From: Conidiobolus incongruus B7586
Lineage: Eukaryota > Entomophthoromycota > Entomophthoromycetes > Entomophthorales > Conidiobolaceae
Length of the DNA: 31,012 nucleotides
NCBI GenBank assembly: GCA_000697335.1
Contig: JNEM01009701.1
Span: forward strand, 1 to 31,012
Direction of reading: 5' to 3'
Shown here: one piece after another, positions 1 to 11,643 of the stretch
How the letters are laid out: the number at the start of each line of letters is the position of its first letter
Numbering within the stretch: position 1 is the first letter of the stretch
Position numbers and translations under genes: made by a program
Notes under the pieces: generated by a model
The model's database searches: none
Seen by the model: the letters and a program-made list of their open reading frames with translations, nothing else
What the model was told of the DNA's origin: nothing

Positions 1-241
1 AAATTAATTTAAATTAAATATTAACTAATAATATAATATCTTTATATATTTAAGCCTAATTAGTATAAAAACTTTATATAGCAAATAATTTATTATAATA
101 TATATTACTATTTTAAAGAAAATCATAAATAACTAACTTATCATTAATTAAAATATATATTTCATAATAATCCATTTATAATTGAAAATATAATTATTAT
201 AATAATATTTATAATAAATTGAAATATCTTATAAATATAGT
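1..241. other. AT-rich left flank of the retroelement pair
   Basis: No gene or coding-like stretch is visible. The last bases before the LTR contain TATCTTATAAATA (about 226-238), which resembles TATCTTTTATAAATA just right of the element pair. No clean 4-6 bp target duplication directly abutting both ends could be read. Confidence 0.6.
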
Positions 242-649
242 TGTTAAAAGACTAGTTCTCTAAATTCTTATATACATTTTCATATAATCCAATTAACTAT
301 AAATTATTTGATTAATTTATACTTATATAGTTAAATTAACTGTATAAATAGTATTAAATTATTTAATATACTAGGTTCCTCTTTTTTCTTCTCAATTCTT
401 ACTATTTTCTACTTTTACACTATTTTTAAAATTGAGACTATATTTTATTGATATTGTAGGATATTAACACTACCTAATATAAATCTTAATATATTAGTGA
501 CTCATCCTAATTTAAAGCTTAATTAAACTTTGTTTACACTTGCATACTACAGCTACATTATATTACCATGTTCTACACCACACTACTTTTATATTAAGTC
601 TTCCTCTATACTATATTAGTTTAACTACCACTATACTTATATAGTAGCA
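242..649 (+). repeat. 5' LTR of copy 1
   Basis: It starts TGTTAAAAGACTAG and ends near TATAGTAGCA. It matches 5554-5958 on the same strand and the complement of 11239-11643 and of about 5945-6339. The last 20-25 bases form an imperfect hairpin (CTACCACTATA / TATAGTAGCAG). Confidence 0.85.
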
Positions 650-899
650 GTGAAAAAACTATTAAAAACCTATTAGAAATTAATAATTATTTGTATTAAA
701 CCTAATTATTACTATTTTAAATCTTATAATTTATTTCATTTAAATTTAACACTATATATTATAATACCACTAAAAAAAGAGATACCCTCATATTATTTTA
801 ATAATGATAGTAGTTTAATTATTAAATGAATCTAAAACTTTAATTTTTAAAAGCTTACTACCCTCTAAGAAGCTTATATTAAACAACTTTTGATTGAAA

Positions 900-1720
900 A
901 AAATATGTCTCAAAGAGCTTAAATCTAACAAACCAGCTACTTTATTATAGTTAATATATTAAACCACCTCTTTAATATCTTTAAAGACAAATTAACTATT
1001 TATAATAGTTTAAAAAACCTTTACAAGCTTGAAAACTACTTTAAAAACATAAAGAACTACCTTAATTTGATTCCTAATGAAGATCTAAAGAATATCCTTA
1101 AATTAGCCACTTTTTTTTAGAAAAATCTGTTTATATTTGGTAGTTAACTCATTACAAGCTTAATCCTAAAGAATCTTTAGGAGGATAACTTACTACAAAG
1201 ATATAAACTTTTAAACAATTGGAAAAAACCTTTAAAGAGAGGTATTACCTAAAAAATCAAGTTTGATTAACAAGAGAAAAGCTTTCTTAGCTTAAATAAA
1301 AAACTTTTACAAAACAATTAATTGAGAAATTTAATGAGATATGTTTAAATATATTAAATATCACTGAAGAAAAATAAATCCACAAACTATTATAATATCT
1401 TAACCCTTAAGTAAAGTTTTAATTAGTTAGTAAAAAACACTTTGATAATATGTTTTTTTCTAACATTTGTGATATAGTAATTATAATTGATGATATCCTT
1501 TACTCTATAATTAAATCTTCCCACCCTAAAAATTAATCTTTTAAACTTTACTCTAACCCACTTAAGTTTTAAATGATAGATGTTTCTGCTTTAAAGCTTT
1601 ATGAGAAAACCTTTAGTGAAGAAGTTAAAGCTTACTTGAGAATAAACAAAGGTTATTATTACTGCTAAAGGACTTAAATTAACTATAAAGCTAATAAATA
1701 CCCTTTAAAAAAGCAACATC
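900..1720 (+). mobile_element. Gag-like region of copy 1, with knuckle remnant
   Basis: The position between the 5' LTR and the protease is where gag lies in this family. A Cys-containing, zinc-knuckle-like trace is visible around 1650-1690. It is decayed and assigned mainly by position. Confidence 0.5.
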
Positions 1721-1979
1721 TGTTTAATTCTTAATAATCTTAACTTACCAACCATAAATTAAACTTGAATAATATTAATATAACTTTAGAATCACCCCTT
1801 TTATAATTAGTTAGCAGATTCTAATTTAATCTACAAAAGTTCTAATAAACCAATGATTCTACAAATTAAACTATGTATACTAGAGAAATCTAACTGATTA
1901 AACCACTAGAAACTAGAAATATTCTAGTAACTAATCTACCTTATAATTTTTTATCTTTAACTATCACTTTATTGTTTGT

Positions 1980-2070
1980 ATTAACTAGTTTTTTTATAGA
2001 TATACTTGTTAGTGTTTTAATTAACTTTGGTTATTCTAGTTATATTATCTCTTCTTTTATTATTATAAAA
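1980..2070 (+). mobile_element. Aspartic protease trace of copy 1
   Basis: A short hydrophobic-Asp-Ser/Gly-type retropepsin signature is faintly recognisable here, upstream of reverse transcriptase as expected for Ty3/gypsy. It is decayed. Confidence 0.45.
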
Positions 2071-2599
2071 CTATCTTTACCTACCTAAAAAAATAACTTG
2101 ATAATTAAATATACTAACAACTTAATAGAATAAACATCTGGTACTATATTTAGATACTTATTATTACCTCTTAACTACTCTTAACATATTAAATTCCTAG
2201 TTAGCAACATTAGTTATAATTTTATACTAGGTTAAAATTAGTTTGAATATCACAATTTTATATCTATGAATATTACCCTAGAAAGTTACAAATCTATTTT
2301 TTTTCACATTCTAAAAGAAATTAGTAGAATTAATCTTAAAAAATTTATATTACTCTACTATAAAATTATTAAATACTTTACCTAACACTAACTCTACAAT
2401 TATAACAAATAATTCTATTATTATAAGTAAAAATCAATGTAAAAAGCTAATTAAAAACTTAAATAATCTATAAAGATATATATTTGTTTATTATTCATCT
2501 ATTAACACTTTATCTGTTGATTTTAATGAAGTTATATCTAATAACCACTTCTTATACAATACAATAAGTTAATTTGCTAATGTTTTTAAACCTGTGAAT

Positions 2600-3900
2600 A
2601 AATTACCACCTAAATATAATATTAAACATAAAATTAAATTAATCTTTAGTACACAAATATACTTAAAGCTTACTTACCATTTATCTCTTGAATAATACCA
2701 AACCTTAAAAGAAGAAATCCAAAAACTACTTGAAAATAGGTATATTAGATTTTCTTCCTCACTATAAAAATTTCTAATCTTCTTTATAAAAAAGGTTGAT
2801 GGTGGTTAAAAATTATACATTGATAACTGTGTTTTAAACTCTAAAACTATTAAGGATAAAATTCTATTACTAAACTTATATAATATTAAAGATAAACTAC
2901 TTAAATCAACTATATTTACTAAATTAAATGTTAAGAATAGGTATTATAACATTAGAGTTGAAGAAAATTCTATCCCTTTAACTATTTTCAACACTTTTTT
3001 AAGCTATTATAAATTTACTATTATAAATTTTAGATTGTGTAATGTTTTTGTAACTTTTATTTAATTCATCAATTCCTTTTTTAACCTTGTTTTTAATAAC
3101 TTTGTTATTACCTACCTTGATAATATTTTAATTTATTTAAAAACTAAAGAAGAATATATTTAACATATTAGTTAGGTTTTATAAATTATTCAAGAATATA
3201 AATTACCTTTAAAACTATTAAAATACATCTTTAGTACCTCTTCTGTCTTTTTCTATAGTTATATTGTTTCCTCTTAAGGAATTAATATTGATCTAACTAA
3301 ACTCAATGGTGTTAAAGCTTTTATTATACTTATAAACAAAGATTAACTTATGTTTGTACTTAGATTATTGAATTACTTTAAAGATTTCATTGACTTTTTT
3401 ATTGAATTTATTGTTTTTCTTACTAATCTCTTGAAGAAAAACTCTCTTTTTGAATAAACCCCACTATATATTTTCTACATAAATGCTTTAATTTTCTATA
3501 TTACCAATGCTTTTACTTTATTTATCTTTAATTTAAAACTACCTACTATTATTTTTACTAACTTTAATTCTTTTGTAATTAATAGATAGTTAACCTAGTT
3601 TGAATTTAATTTATATTTTACCCTATAAATATAAGATAAAATAATAAATAAAGGAGAATAAGTTGAGTTTAACCTTACAAATGTTACTTTAAAATTAATA
3701 ACATTCTAGTTAAAAAAAATAAAACCAGCTGAATTAAAATACCTAGTCTATAAATAAAAACTTTTTGCTTTAGTAGAAATAATTAAAAATCACTCACATT
3801 TCCTATCCTACAATTTTTTTTAATACTTGTAGATTATAAATCACTTATCTACTTAAATACTTAGAAGCATTTATTAAAAAGATAAGTTAAATAGATTAAA
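2600..3900 (+). mobile_element. Reverse transcriptase and RNase H region of copy 1
   Basis: Gypsy-type reverse transcriptase blocks are readable from about 2600 to 3230, including the catalytic-box region near 3110-3135. RNase H traces follow at about 3470-3900. The order RT-RNase H before integrase distinguishes Ty3/gypsy from Ty1/copia. The region is broken. Confidence 0.8.
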
Positions 3901-4199
3901 ACTATCTAAGCTTACCTTTTCTTTATTTAATATTTTTTAGGTTAATAAAACTATGTTGTAGATACTTTATTGAGAAATTTTACATACTTACCCTTTTATT
4001 CTAATTATAAAAATCTAGCAAACATTAACTTAATAATTATTAATGAAGGAAATAAAGAATTTATTAAACTACTTTAAGAAACACTGTTAAATAATAATTT
4101 CCTTATTTTAGTTAAAGAAGAACTTTTTAAACTATTAGAAAACTAATTAAAATATGTCAAAAGATTTAAAATTATCAATAACTTACTATATTATGATAA

Positions 4200-4850
4200 T
4201 TGTTTATATATTCCTAATATCCCTAAGATTTAACAAATAATATTTAATGAATGCTATAACTTACTTGTTAGAGAATATCAAAACTAGTTAAAAACTGCTG
4301 AGAGAATTAAAATAAAGTATTATTAACCTTCCCTAGTTAAATTAGTTTAGAAATACACTAATACTTGTGATATATGCTAAAGAACTAAATATAATACTCA
4401 ACTAAAATATAGTAAACTTATTCCTTTATAAGTCCCTAATAAAACTTAACAACAAATCTAACTTGATTTCATAGAAATTTTTTAATCAACAAATAGTTAT
4501 GATAATTTACTAATTACAATTAATTCATTTTCTAAATATGTTTATTTTATTTTTTATTTTAAAATTTCTACAGCTAAAGATGTTACACAATTGTTATTCT
4601 CTAATATTTTTACCTACTATAGAATTCCACAAATTATTATATTTGATAGAGATATATAATTTAACTCTTAATTCTAGAAGTCACTATCTTTTTCTTTTAA
4701 GATTAACCTAGCTATGTTTACTATTAATTATTACTAAACCAATAAACTTACTGAAAAAATTATTAAAACCTTAAAGTAAATGATTAGAGCTTATATTAAC
4801 ATTAATTAGTTAAATTAAGATACCTATATCTACCAACTCTAATATTCATT
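4200..4850 (+). mobile_element. Integrase region of copy 1
   Basis: The zinc-binding His/Cys region lies near 4230-4390, ending in a CDICQ-type motif typical of gypsy integrases. It is followed by the catalytic core from about 4450 to 4830. The region is decayed. Confidence 0.75.
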
Positions 4851-5369
4851 CAACACTTTTATTAATAAATCAACAGGTTTTAACCTTTATTTCATCAATT
4901 ATAACAAACATCCTAATTTAATAATTACTCTAAAACTTCAAATCAATTTACTTTTAAACATTGTTGAATTTTAATCTAATATCAAATATATCAATTCACT
5001 TGTTAAATTTAACTTATAAGAAAATTAAAAGATTATAGAATAACAATACTTAAAGTTATCTAGAAACCCTTTTAAATATGAAACTAATATGTTTGTATAC
5101 TTAAAACAATCTACCCTTAAACCTACCCTATTTAAATTTAGCTTAAATCCCAAATACTTACCATTATATTATAGTCCCTATAAAATTTAATCTATTGATT
5201 TAAATTTTGAAAATATTACCTTAGAATTACCTCTAACTTTAAAAATCAACCCTACCTTTCACATATCTAAAATTAAACCATACTTTGAAAATTTTAACAC
5301 TTTTCTTAATTAATTAAAAACCCCAAAACTAGATTTAATTATTAATTAAGATAGAGAAGAAGAATACTA

Positions 5370-5515
5370 TGTTGATTATATAATTAAGTTTAAATCTATT
5401 AGGAATAAACTTTATTTTTATATAAAATAGATGGGTTATCTTATTAAAGAAGCTATATAAGAACCTCTAGAAAATATTAAAAATACCTCAGCTTATTATA
5501 CCTATTTGTAAAAAT
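5370..5515 (+). mobile_element. Chromodomain region of copy 1
   Basis: A chromodomain-like pattern follows the integrase C-terminal module: an EYYVDYII-type start, aromatic residues, then an EPLENI-type end. It lies immediately before the polypurine tract and 3' LTR. This identifies the chromovirus clade, in which the domain guides insertion into marked chromatin. Confidence 0.7.
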
Positions 5516-5553
5516 TAAAGAGTGTGTTTCTTTTAAAAAACCTACTAGGGGAG

Positions 5554-5958
5554 TGTTAAGAAACTAGTTCTTTAAATTCTTATATATACTTTCATATAAT
5601 CTAATTAACTATAAATTATATGATTAATTTATACTTATATAATTAAATTAATTGTATAAATAGTATTAAATTATCTAATAAATTAAGTTTTTCTTTTTTC
5701 CTCTTAATTCTTACTATTTTCTACTTTTACACTATTTCTAAAATTGAAACTATATTCTATTGATATTATAGGATATTAACACTACCTAATATAAATCTTA
5801 ATATATTAGTGACTCATCCTAGTTTGAAGCTTAATTAAACTTTGTTTACACTTACATGCTACAGCTACATTATATTACTATCTTTTACACCACACTACTT
5901 TTATATTAAGTTTTCCTCTACACTATATTATTTTAACTACTACTACACTTATAATAGT
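5554..5958 (+). repeat. 3' LTR of copy 1
   Basis: It starts TGTTAAGAAACTAG directly after a polypurine tract (AGGGGAG, 5547-5553). Its last bases overlap the symmetry centre of the palindrome and are shared with the end of copy 2's 3' LTR, so the exact end is uncertain by about 10 bp. Confidence 0.82.
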
Positions 5959-6339
5959 AGTAAATATTAATATAGTATAGAGGAAAACTTAATATAAGAA
6001 TAGTGTAACACAGAATATAGTATTATAACATAGCTATAATATACAAATGTAAACAAAGTTTAATTAAGCTTTAAACTAGGATAAGTCACTAATATATTAA
6101 TATTTATATTTGGTAGTATTAATATATTATAATATTAATAAGATATAGTTTTAACTTTAGAAATAATAAAAAGATAAAGAATAATAAGAATTAAGAGGAA
6201 AAAAAAACCTAGTTTATTAAATAATTAAATGTTATATATAATTAATTTAGTTATAAAAGTATAAATTAATTATATAATTTATAGTTAATTAGATTATATA
6301 AAAATATATATAAGGATTTAAAAAACTAGTCTCTTAACA
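5945..6339 (-). repeat. 3' LTR of copy 2
   Basis: The minus strand reads TGTTAAGAG from 6339 inward, preceded by a purine-rich tract (complement of ATCCCCTA at 6340-6347). Its distal end is shortened and fused into the end of copy 1's 3' LTR, with no target duplication between them. Confidence 0.8.
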
Positions 6340-6369
6340 ATCCCCTAATAAGTTTTTTAAAAGAGACAT

Positions 6370-7690
6370 ACTCTTTAGATTTTTATAAATAGGTATAATA
6401 AGTTAAAATATTCTTAATATTTTCTAGGGGTTCTTATATAACTTTTTTAATAGGATAGCTTATCTATTTTATATACAAATAAAACTTATTCCTAATAAAT
6501 TTAGATTTAATTATGTAATTAATATAATATTCTTTTTTATCTTAATTAATAGTTAAATCTAGTTTTAAGGTTTTTAATTGATTAAGAAAAATATTAAAAT
6601 CTTCAAAATAAGGTTTGATTTTAGATATATAAAAGGTAAAGTTGATCCTTAAAGTTAAAAGTAATTCCAAGGTAATATTTTCAAAATTTAAATGAATAGA
6701 TTAAATTTTATAAGGATTATAATATAATAGCAAGTATTTTAGATTTAAGCTAGATTAAAACAAGATAGGTTTAAAAACAAATTGTTCTAAATATACAAAC
6801 ATATTAGATTGATATTTGAAAAAATTCTTAGATAACTTTAAATATTATTGTTCTATAATCATTTAATTTTCTTCTAAGTTAAATTTAATAAAGGAATTAA
6901 TATATTTAATATTATATCAAAATTCAACAAAATCTAAAAATATGTTGATTTAAAGTTTTAAAGCAATTATTAAGTTAGGATGTTTATTATAATTAATGAA
7001 ATAAAGGTTAAAATCTGTTGATTTGTTGATAAAGGTATTAAATGGATATTAAAGTTAGTAAATATAAATATCTTAATTTAATTGATTAATGTTAATATAA
7101 GCTTTAATCATTTGCTTTAAGGTTTTAATAGTTTCTTCAATAACTTTATTAGTTTAGTAATAATTAGTAATAGATATAGCTAGATTAATTTTAAGGGAAA
7201 AAGATAGTAACTTCTTAAATTAAAAGTTAAATCATATATTTTTATCAGATATAATAGTTTATGGAATTTTTTAATGGGTAAAGATATTAAAGAATAATAA
7301 TTTTGTAATATCTTTAACTATAGAAGTTTTGAAACAAGGAATAAAATAAACATATTTAAAGAATAAATAAATTAGAATTAATAAGTTATTATAACTAGTT
7401 GTTGATTTAAAGATTTCTATAAAATCAAGTTAAATTTGTTGTTAAATTTTATTAAAGACTTATAAGAGAATAAGTTTACTATATTTTAGTTAGGTATTAT
7501 ATTTAGTTTTTTAACATATATTACAAGTATTAGTGTATTTCTAAATTAATTTAACTAAAGAAAGTTAGTAATATTTTATTTTAATTCTCTTAGCAATTTT
7601 TAACTAGTTTTGATATCCTCTAATAAATAAGTTATAATACTTATTAAATATTGCTTATTAAATCTTAAGAATATTAAAAATATATAAACA
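6370..7690 (-). mobile_element. Integrase and chromodomain region of copy 2
   Basis: This is the mirror of 4200-5515 in copy 1. Traces of the integrase zinc region, catalytic core and chromodomain are readable on the minus strand, and all are decayed. Confidence 0.65.
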
Positions 7691-7984
7691 ATTATTATAA
7701 TATAATAGGTTATCATTGATTTTAAGTCTTTTAACATATTTTAATAAGTTCTCTAATAGTTTAAAGAGTTCTTCTTTAATTGAAATAAAGAAATTATTAT
7801 TTAGTAATGTTTTTTAAAATAATTTAATAAATTCTTTATTTCTTTTATTAATAATTATTGTGTTAATATCTGCTAGGTTTTTATAATTAAAATAAAAGGA
7901 TAAGTATGTAAGATTTCTTAACAAAATATCTATAATATAATTTTATTAACTTAAGAGATATTAGATAAAAAAGGTAAGCTTAAA

Positions 7985-9285
7985 TAATTTTAATCTATTT
8001 AGTTTATCTTCTTAACAAATACTTTTGAGTATTTAAGTAAATAAGTAATTTATAATTTATAAGTATTAGAAAAAGGTTGTAAAATAAGAAAAATAAATAA
8101 TTTTTGATTATTTCTACTAAAGTAAAGAGTTTTTATTTATAAACTAGGTATTTTAGTTTAGCTAGCTTTATCTTTCTTAACTAGAATGTTATAAGCTTTA
8201 AGGTAATATTTATAAAGTTAAACTCAACTTATTCTCCTTTATTTATTATTTTATCCTATAGTTAAAATATAAAATATAAATTAAATTCAAATTAAGTTAA
8301 TTATCTACTAATTACAAAAAAATTAAAGTTAGTAAAAATAATAATAGGTAATTTAAGATTAAAAATAGATAAAATAAAAATATTGGTAATATAGAAAATT
8401 AAAGCATTTATGCAAAAAGTATATAGTAGGGTTTATTTAAAAAGAGAGTTTTTTTAAAAGATTAGTTAGAAGAGTTATAAGTTGAATAAAAAAATCAATG
8501 AAATCTTTAAAGTAATTTAATAATTTAAATATAAACATAAGTTAATCTCTATTTATAAATATAGTAAAAGCTTTTATATTATTAAGTTTAGTTAAATCAA
8601 TGCTAATTTTTTAAGAAGAAACAATATAACTATAGAAAAAGATAGAAAAAGCATTAAAAATACATTTTAATAGCTTTAAAGGTAATTTATATTCTTAAAT
8701 AATTTATAAAACCTGATTTACATATTAGAAATATTCTTCACTAATTTTTAAATAGATTAAGATATTATTAAAATAAATAATAATAAAGTTATTCAAAACA
8801 AGGTTAAAAAAGGAATTGATAAATTAAGTAAAAATTACAAAGGTATTATATAATCTAAAGTTTATAACAATAAATTTATAATAACTTAATAAAGTATTAA
8901 AAATAGTTAAGGGAATAGAATTTTTTTAACTTTAATGTTAAAATAACTATTTCTAATATTTAATTTAGTAAATATAATAGATTTAAGTAGTTTATCCCTA
9001 ATATTATATAGGTTTAATAATAGAGTTTTATCCTTAATATTTTTAGAGTTTAAAACACAGTTATTAATATATAATTTCTAATTACTATCAACCATTTATA
9101 TAAAAAAGATAAGAGATTTTTATAGTGAGGAAGAAAGTTTAATATATTTATTTTCAAATAATTTTTAGATTTTTTCTTTTAAAGTTTAATATTATTCAAG
9201 AGATAAATGATAAGTAAGTTTTAAGTATAGTTATATACTTAAGAGAAGTTTAATTTTATATTTAATATTATATTTAAAAGGTAAT
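7985..9285 (-). mobile_element. Reverse transcriptase and RNase H region of copy 2
   Basis: This is the mirror of 2600-3900 in copy 1, with the RT catalytic-box region around 8750-8780. It is recognised by alignment to copy 1 and is decayed. Confidence 0.65.
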
Positions 9286-11238
9286 TTATTTATAAGTTTA
9301 AAAAACATTAGCAAATTAACTTATAATATTATATAAGAAATAATTATTAGTTTTAACTTTATTAAAATTAATAGATAAAGTATTAATAGATAAATAATAA
9401 ACAGATATATATCTTTATAAATTATTAAAGTTTTTAATTAGTTTTTTATATTGGTTTTTGTTTATAATAATAGAATTATTTAATATAATTGTAAAGTTGG
9501 TATTAGGTAAAATATTTAGTAGTTTTATAATAGGGTAATTTAAATTTTTTGAGATTAATTCTATTAATTTTTTTAGAATATAAATAAAATAGATTTGTGA
9601 CTTTTTAGAGTAATACTTATAGATAAAAAACTATAATATTTAAACTAATTTTAACCTAGTATAAAATTATAACTAATGTTACTAATTAGGAATTTAATAT
9701 ATTGAGAATAGTTAAGTGATAGTAATAAGTATCTAAATATAGTATTAAATGCTTGTTCAATTAAATTATTAGTATATTTAATTATTAAGTTGTCTTTTAA
9801 AGTAGGTAAAGATAAATTTGTAATAATAAAAGAAGAGATAATATAACTAAAATAATTAGAGTTAATTAAAGCATTAACAAGTATATCTATAAAATATCTA
9901 GTTAAAACAAATAATAAAGTGATAGTTAAAGGTAAAAAATTATAAGATAAATTAGTTACTAGAATATTTTTAATTTCTAGTAATTTAATTAGTTAAATCT
10001 CACTAGTATATATAGTTTAATTTGTGGAATTATTAGTCTATTAGAATTTTTGTAGATTAGATTAGAATTTGGTAAATAATTATAAAAAAAGTGATTTTAA
10101 AGTAATATTAATATTATTCAAGTTTAATTTATGATTGGTAGATTAAAGTTGTTAAAAATTAAACAAATGTTGCTTTTTGAAAAAACACTTATTAGCTTTA
10201 TAATTAACTTATATCTTTTAGCAATAGTAGTAACTTTTATTTATTTTCAAGTAAGTTTTAACTTCTTTATTAAAAGTTTTCTCATAGAGCTTTAAAATAA
10301 AAATATCTATTATTTAAAATTTAGGTGGGTTAAAGTAAGTTATAAAAAATTAATTTTTAGGGTAGGAAAATTTAGTTATAAAGTAAAAAATATTATCAAT
10401 CATAATTACTATATTATAAATGTTAAAAAAAACATATTATGAAAATATTCCCTATTAACTAATTAGAGTTGTATTTGAGGGTTAAAGTATTATAATAACT
10501 TATAGATTTATTTTTCTTCAGTGATATTTAATATGTTTAAATATATCTCATTAAATTTCTTAATCAATTACCTTGTAGAAGTTTTTTATTTAAGTTAGGA
10601 AAGCTTTTCTCTTATTAATTAAACTTAATTTTTTAGATAATACCTTTCTTTAAAAGCTTTTTACAACTATTTAAAGGTTTATATTTTTATAGTAAGTTAT
10701 CCCCTTGAAAACTTTTTAGGATTAAGTTTATAATAAGTTAACTACTAATTATAAGTAGATTTTTCCAAAAAAGAAATAGTTATTTTAAAGATATTTTTTA
10801 AATCTTTATTAAGAATTAAATCAAAATAATTTTTTATATTTTTAAAATAGCTTTCAAGTTTATAAAGGTTTTTAAAACTATTATAAGTAGTTAGTTTGTT
10901 TTTAAATATATTAAATAGGTAGTTTAATATATTAACTTTAGTAAAGTAACTAGTTTGTTAAATTTAAGCTTTTTAAGTTATATTTTTCTTAACTAGAAAT
11001 TATCTAGTATAAGCTTCTTAGAAAGTAATAAGCTTTTAAGAATTAAAATCTTAAATTCACTTAGTAATTAAGCTACTATTATTATTAAAATAATATAAAG
11101 ATATCTTTTTTTAATGGTATTATAGTGTATAATATTAAATTAAAGTAAAATAAGTTATAAATAAAATTTAAAATAATAATAAATAGATTTAATATAGGTA
11201 ATTATTAATTTCTAATAGGTTTTTAATAGTTTTATTAT

Positions 11239-11643
11239 TGTTACTATATAAGTATAGTGGTAAATATTGATATAGTATAGAAGAAAATTTAATATAAAAA
11301 TAGTATAACACAGAATATAATATTATAATATAGCTGTAGTATGCAAATATAAATAAAGTTTAATTAAGCTTCAAACTGGGATGAGTCACTGATATATTAA
11401 GATTTATATTAGGTAGTATCAATATACTATAATATTAACAAAATATAGTTTCAATCTTAGAAATAATGAAAAGGTAAAAAATAGTAAGAATTGAGAGGAA
11501 AAAGAAAAACCTGGTTTATTAGATAATTCAATACTATTTATATAATTAATTTAGTTATAAAAGTATAAATAAATCATATAATATATAGTTAATTGGATTA
11601 TATGAAAGTATATATAAGAATTTAGAGAACTAGTCTTTTAATA
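11239..11643 (-). repeat. 5' LTR of copy 2
   Basis: The minus strand reads from the CTTTTAATA complement at 11643 inward to TAACA at 11239, matching the 242-649 LTR over its whole length (405 against 408 bp). Its inner end gives the clearest LTR terminus of the four, TAGTAACA, pairing with the TGTTA start. Confidence 0.83.

Larger units (their letters stand above)
242..5958 (+). mobile_element. Fossil Ty3/gypsy chromodomain LTR retrotransposon, copy 1
   Basis: This is a Ty3/gypsy element (Metaviridae) with LTRs of about 405 bp, beginning TGTTA and ending in the TAGTAGCA/TAGTAACA region. Domain order is capsid/nucleocapsid, protease, reverse transcriptase, RNase H, integrase, then a chromodomain next to the 3' LTR, which places it in the chromovirus clade. 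It is clearly broken, with many dozens of interruptions across the internal region. The two LTRs are roughly 92% identical by eye. If a repeat-directed mutation process acted on it, LTR divergence overstates its age, so it is best called moderately old. The 3' end abuts copy 2 directly. Confidence 0.88.
242..11643. repeat. 11.4-kb imperfect palindrome made of two tail-to-tail LTR elements
   Basis: Reading inward from 242 on the plus strand and from 11643 on the minus strand gives the same sequence throughout: LTR, internal region, polypurine tract, LTR. The symmetry centre is at about 5943-5950. In a stretch of about 125 bases compared by eye (near 1260-1385 against 10500-10625) the arms were roughly 88% identical, and nearly all differences were transitions. 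The outer flanks are not palindromic, so the inversion ends at the element ends. Confidence 0.9.
5945..11643 (-). mobile_element. Fossil Ty3/gypsy chromodomain LTR retrotransposon, copy 2 (inverted)
   Basis: This is the mirror image of copy 1; a position p in copy 1 falls near 11885-p here. On the minus strand the order is 5' LTR (11643-11239), gag region (about 10985-10165), RT/RNase H (about 9285-7985), integrase (about 7685-7035), chromodomain (about 6515-6370), polypurine tract (6347-6340) and 3' LTR (6339-5945). It is broken to a similar degree as copy 1, with many dozens of interruptions. It is independently diverged from copy 1, mostly by transitions. Confidence 0.87.

Noticed and set aside
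242-11643. A non-standard genetic code, suggested by the stop-rich frames of the retroelements
   Set aside because: The host genes in the same window end cleanly at TAA or TAG and have normal lengths, so these codons are stops here. The elements are simply decayed.
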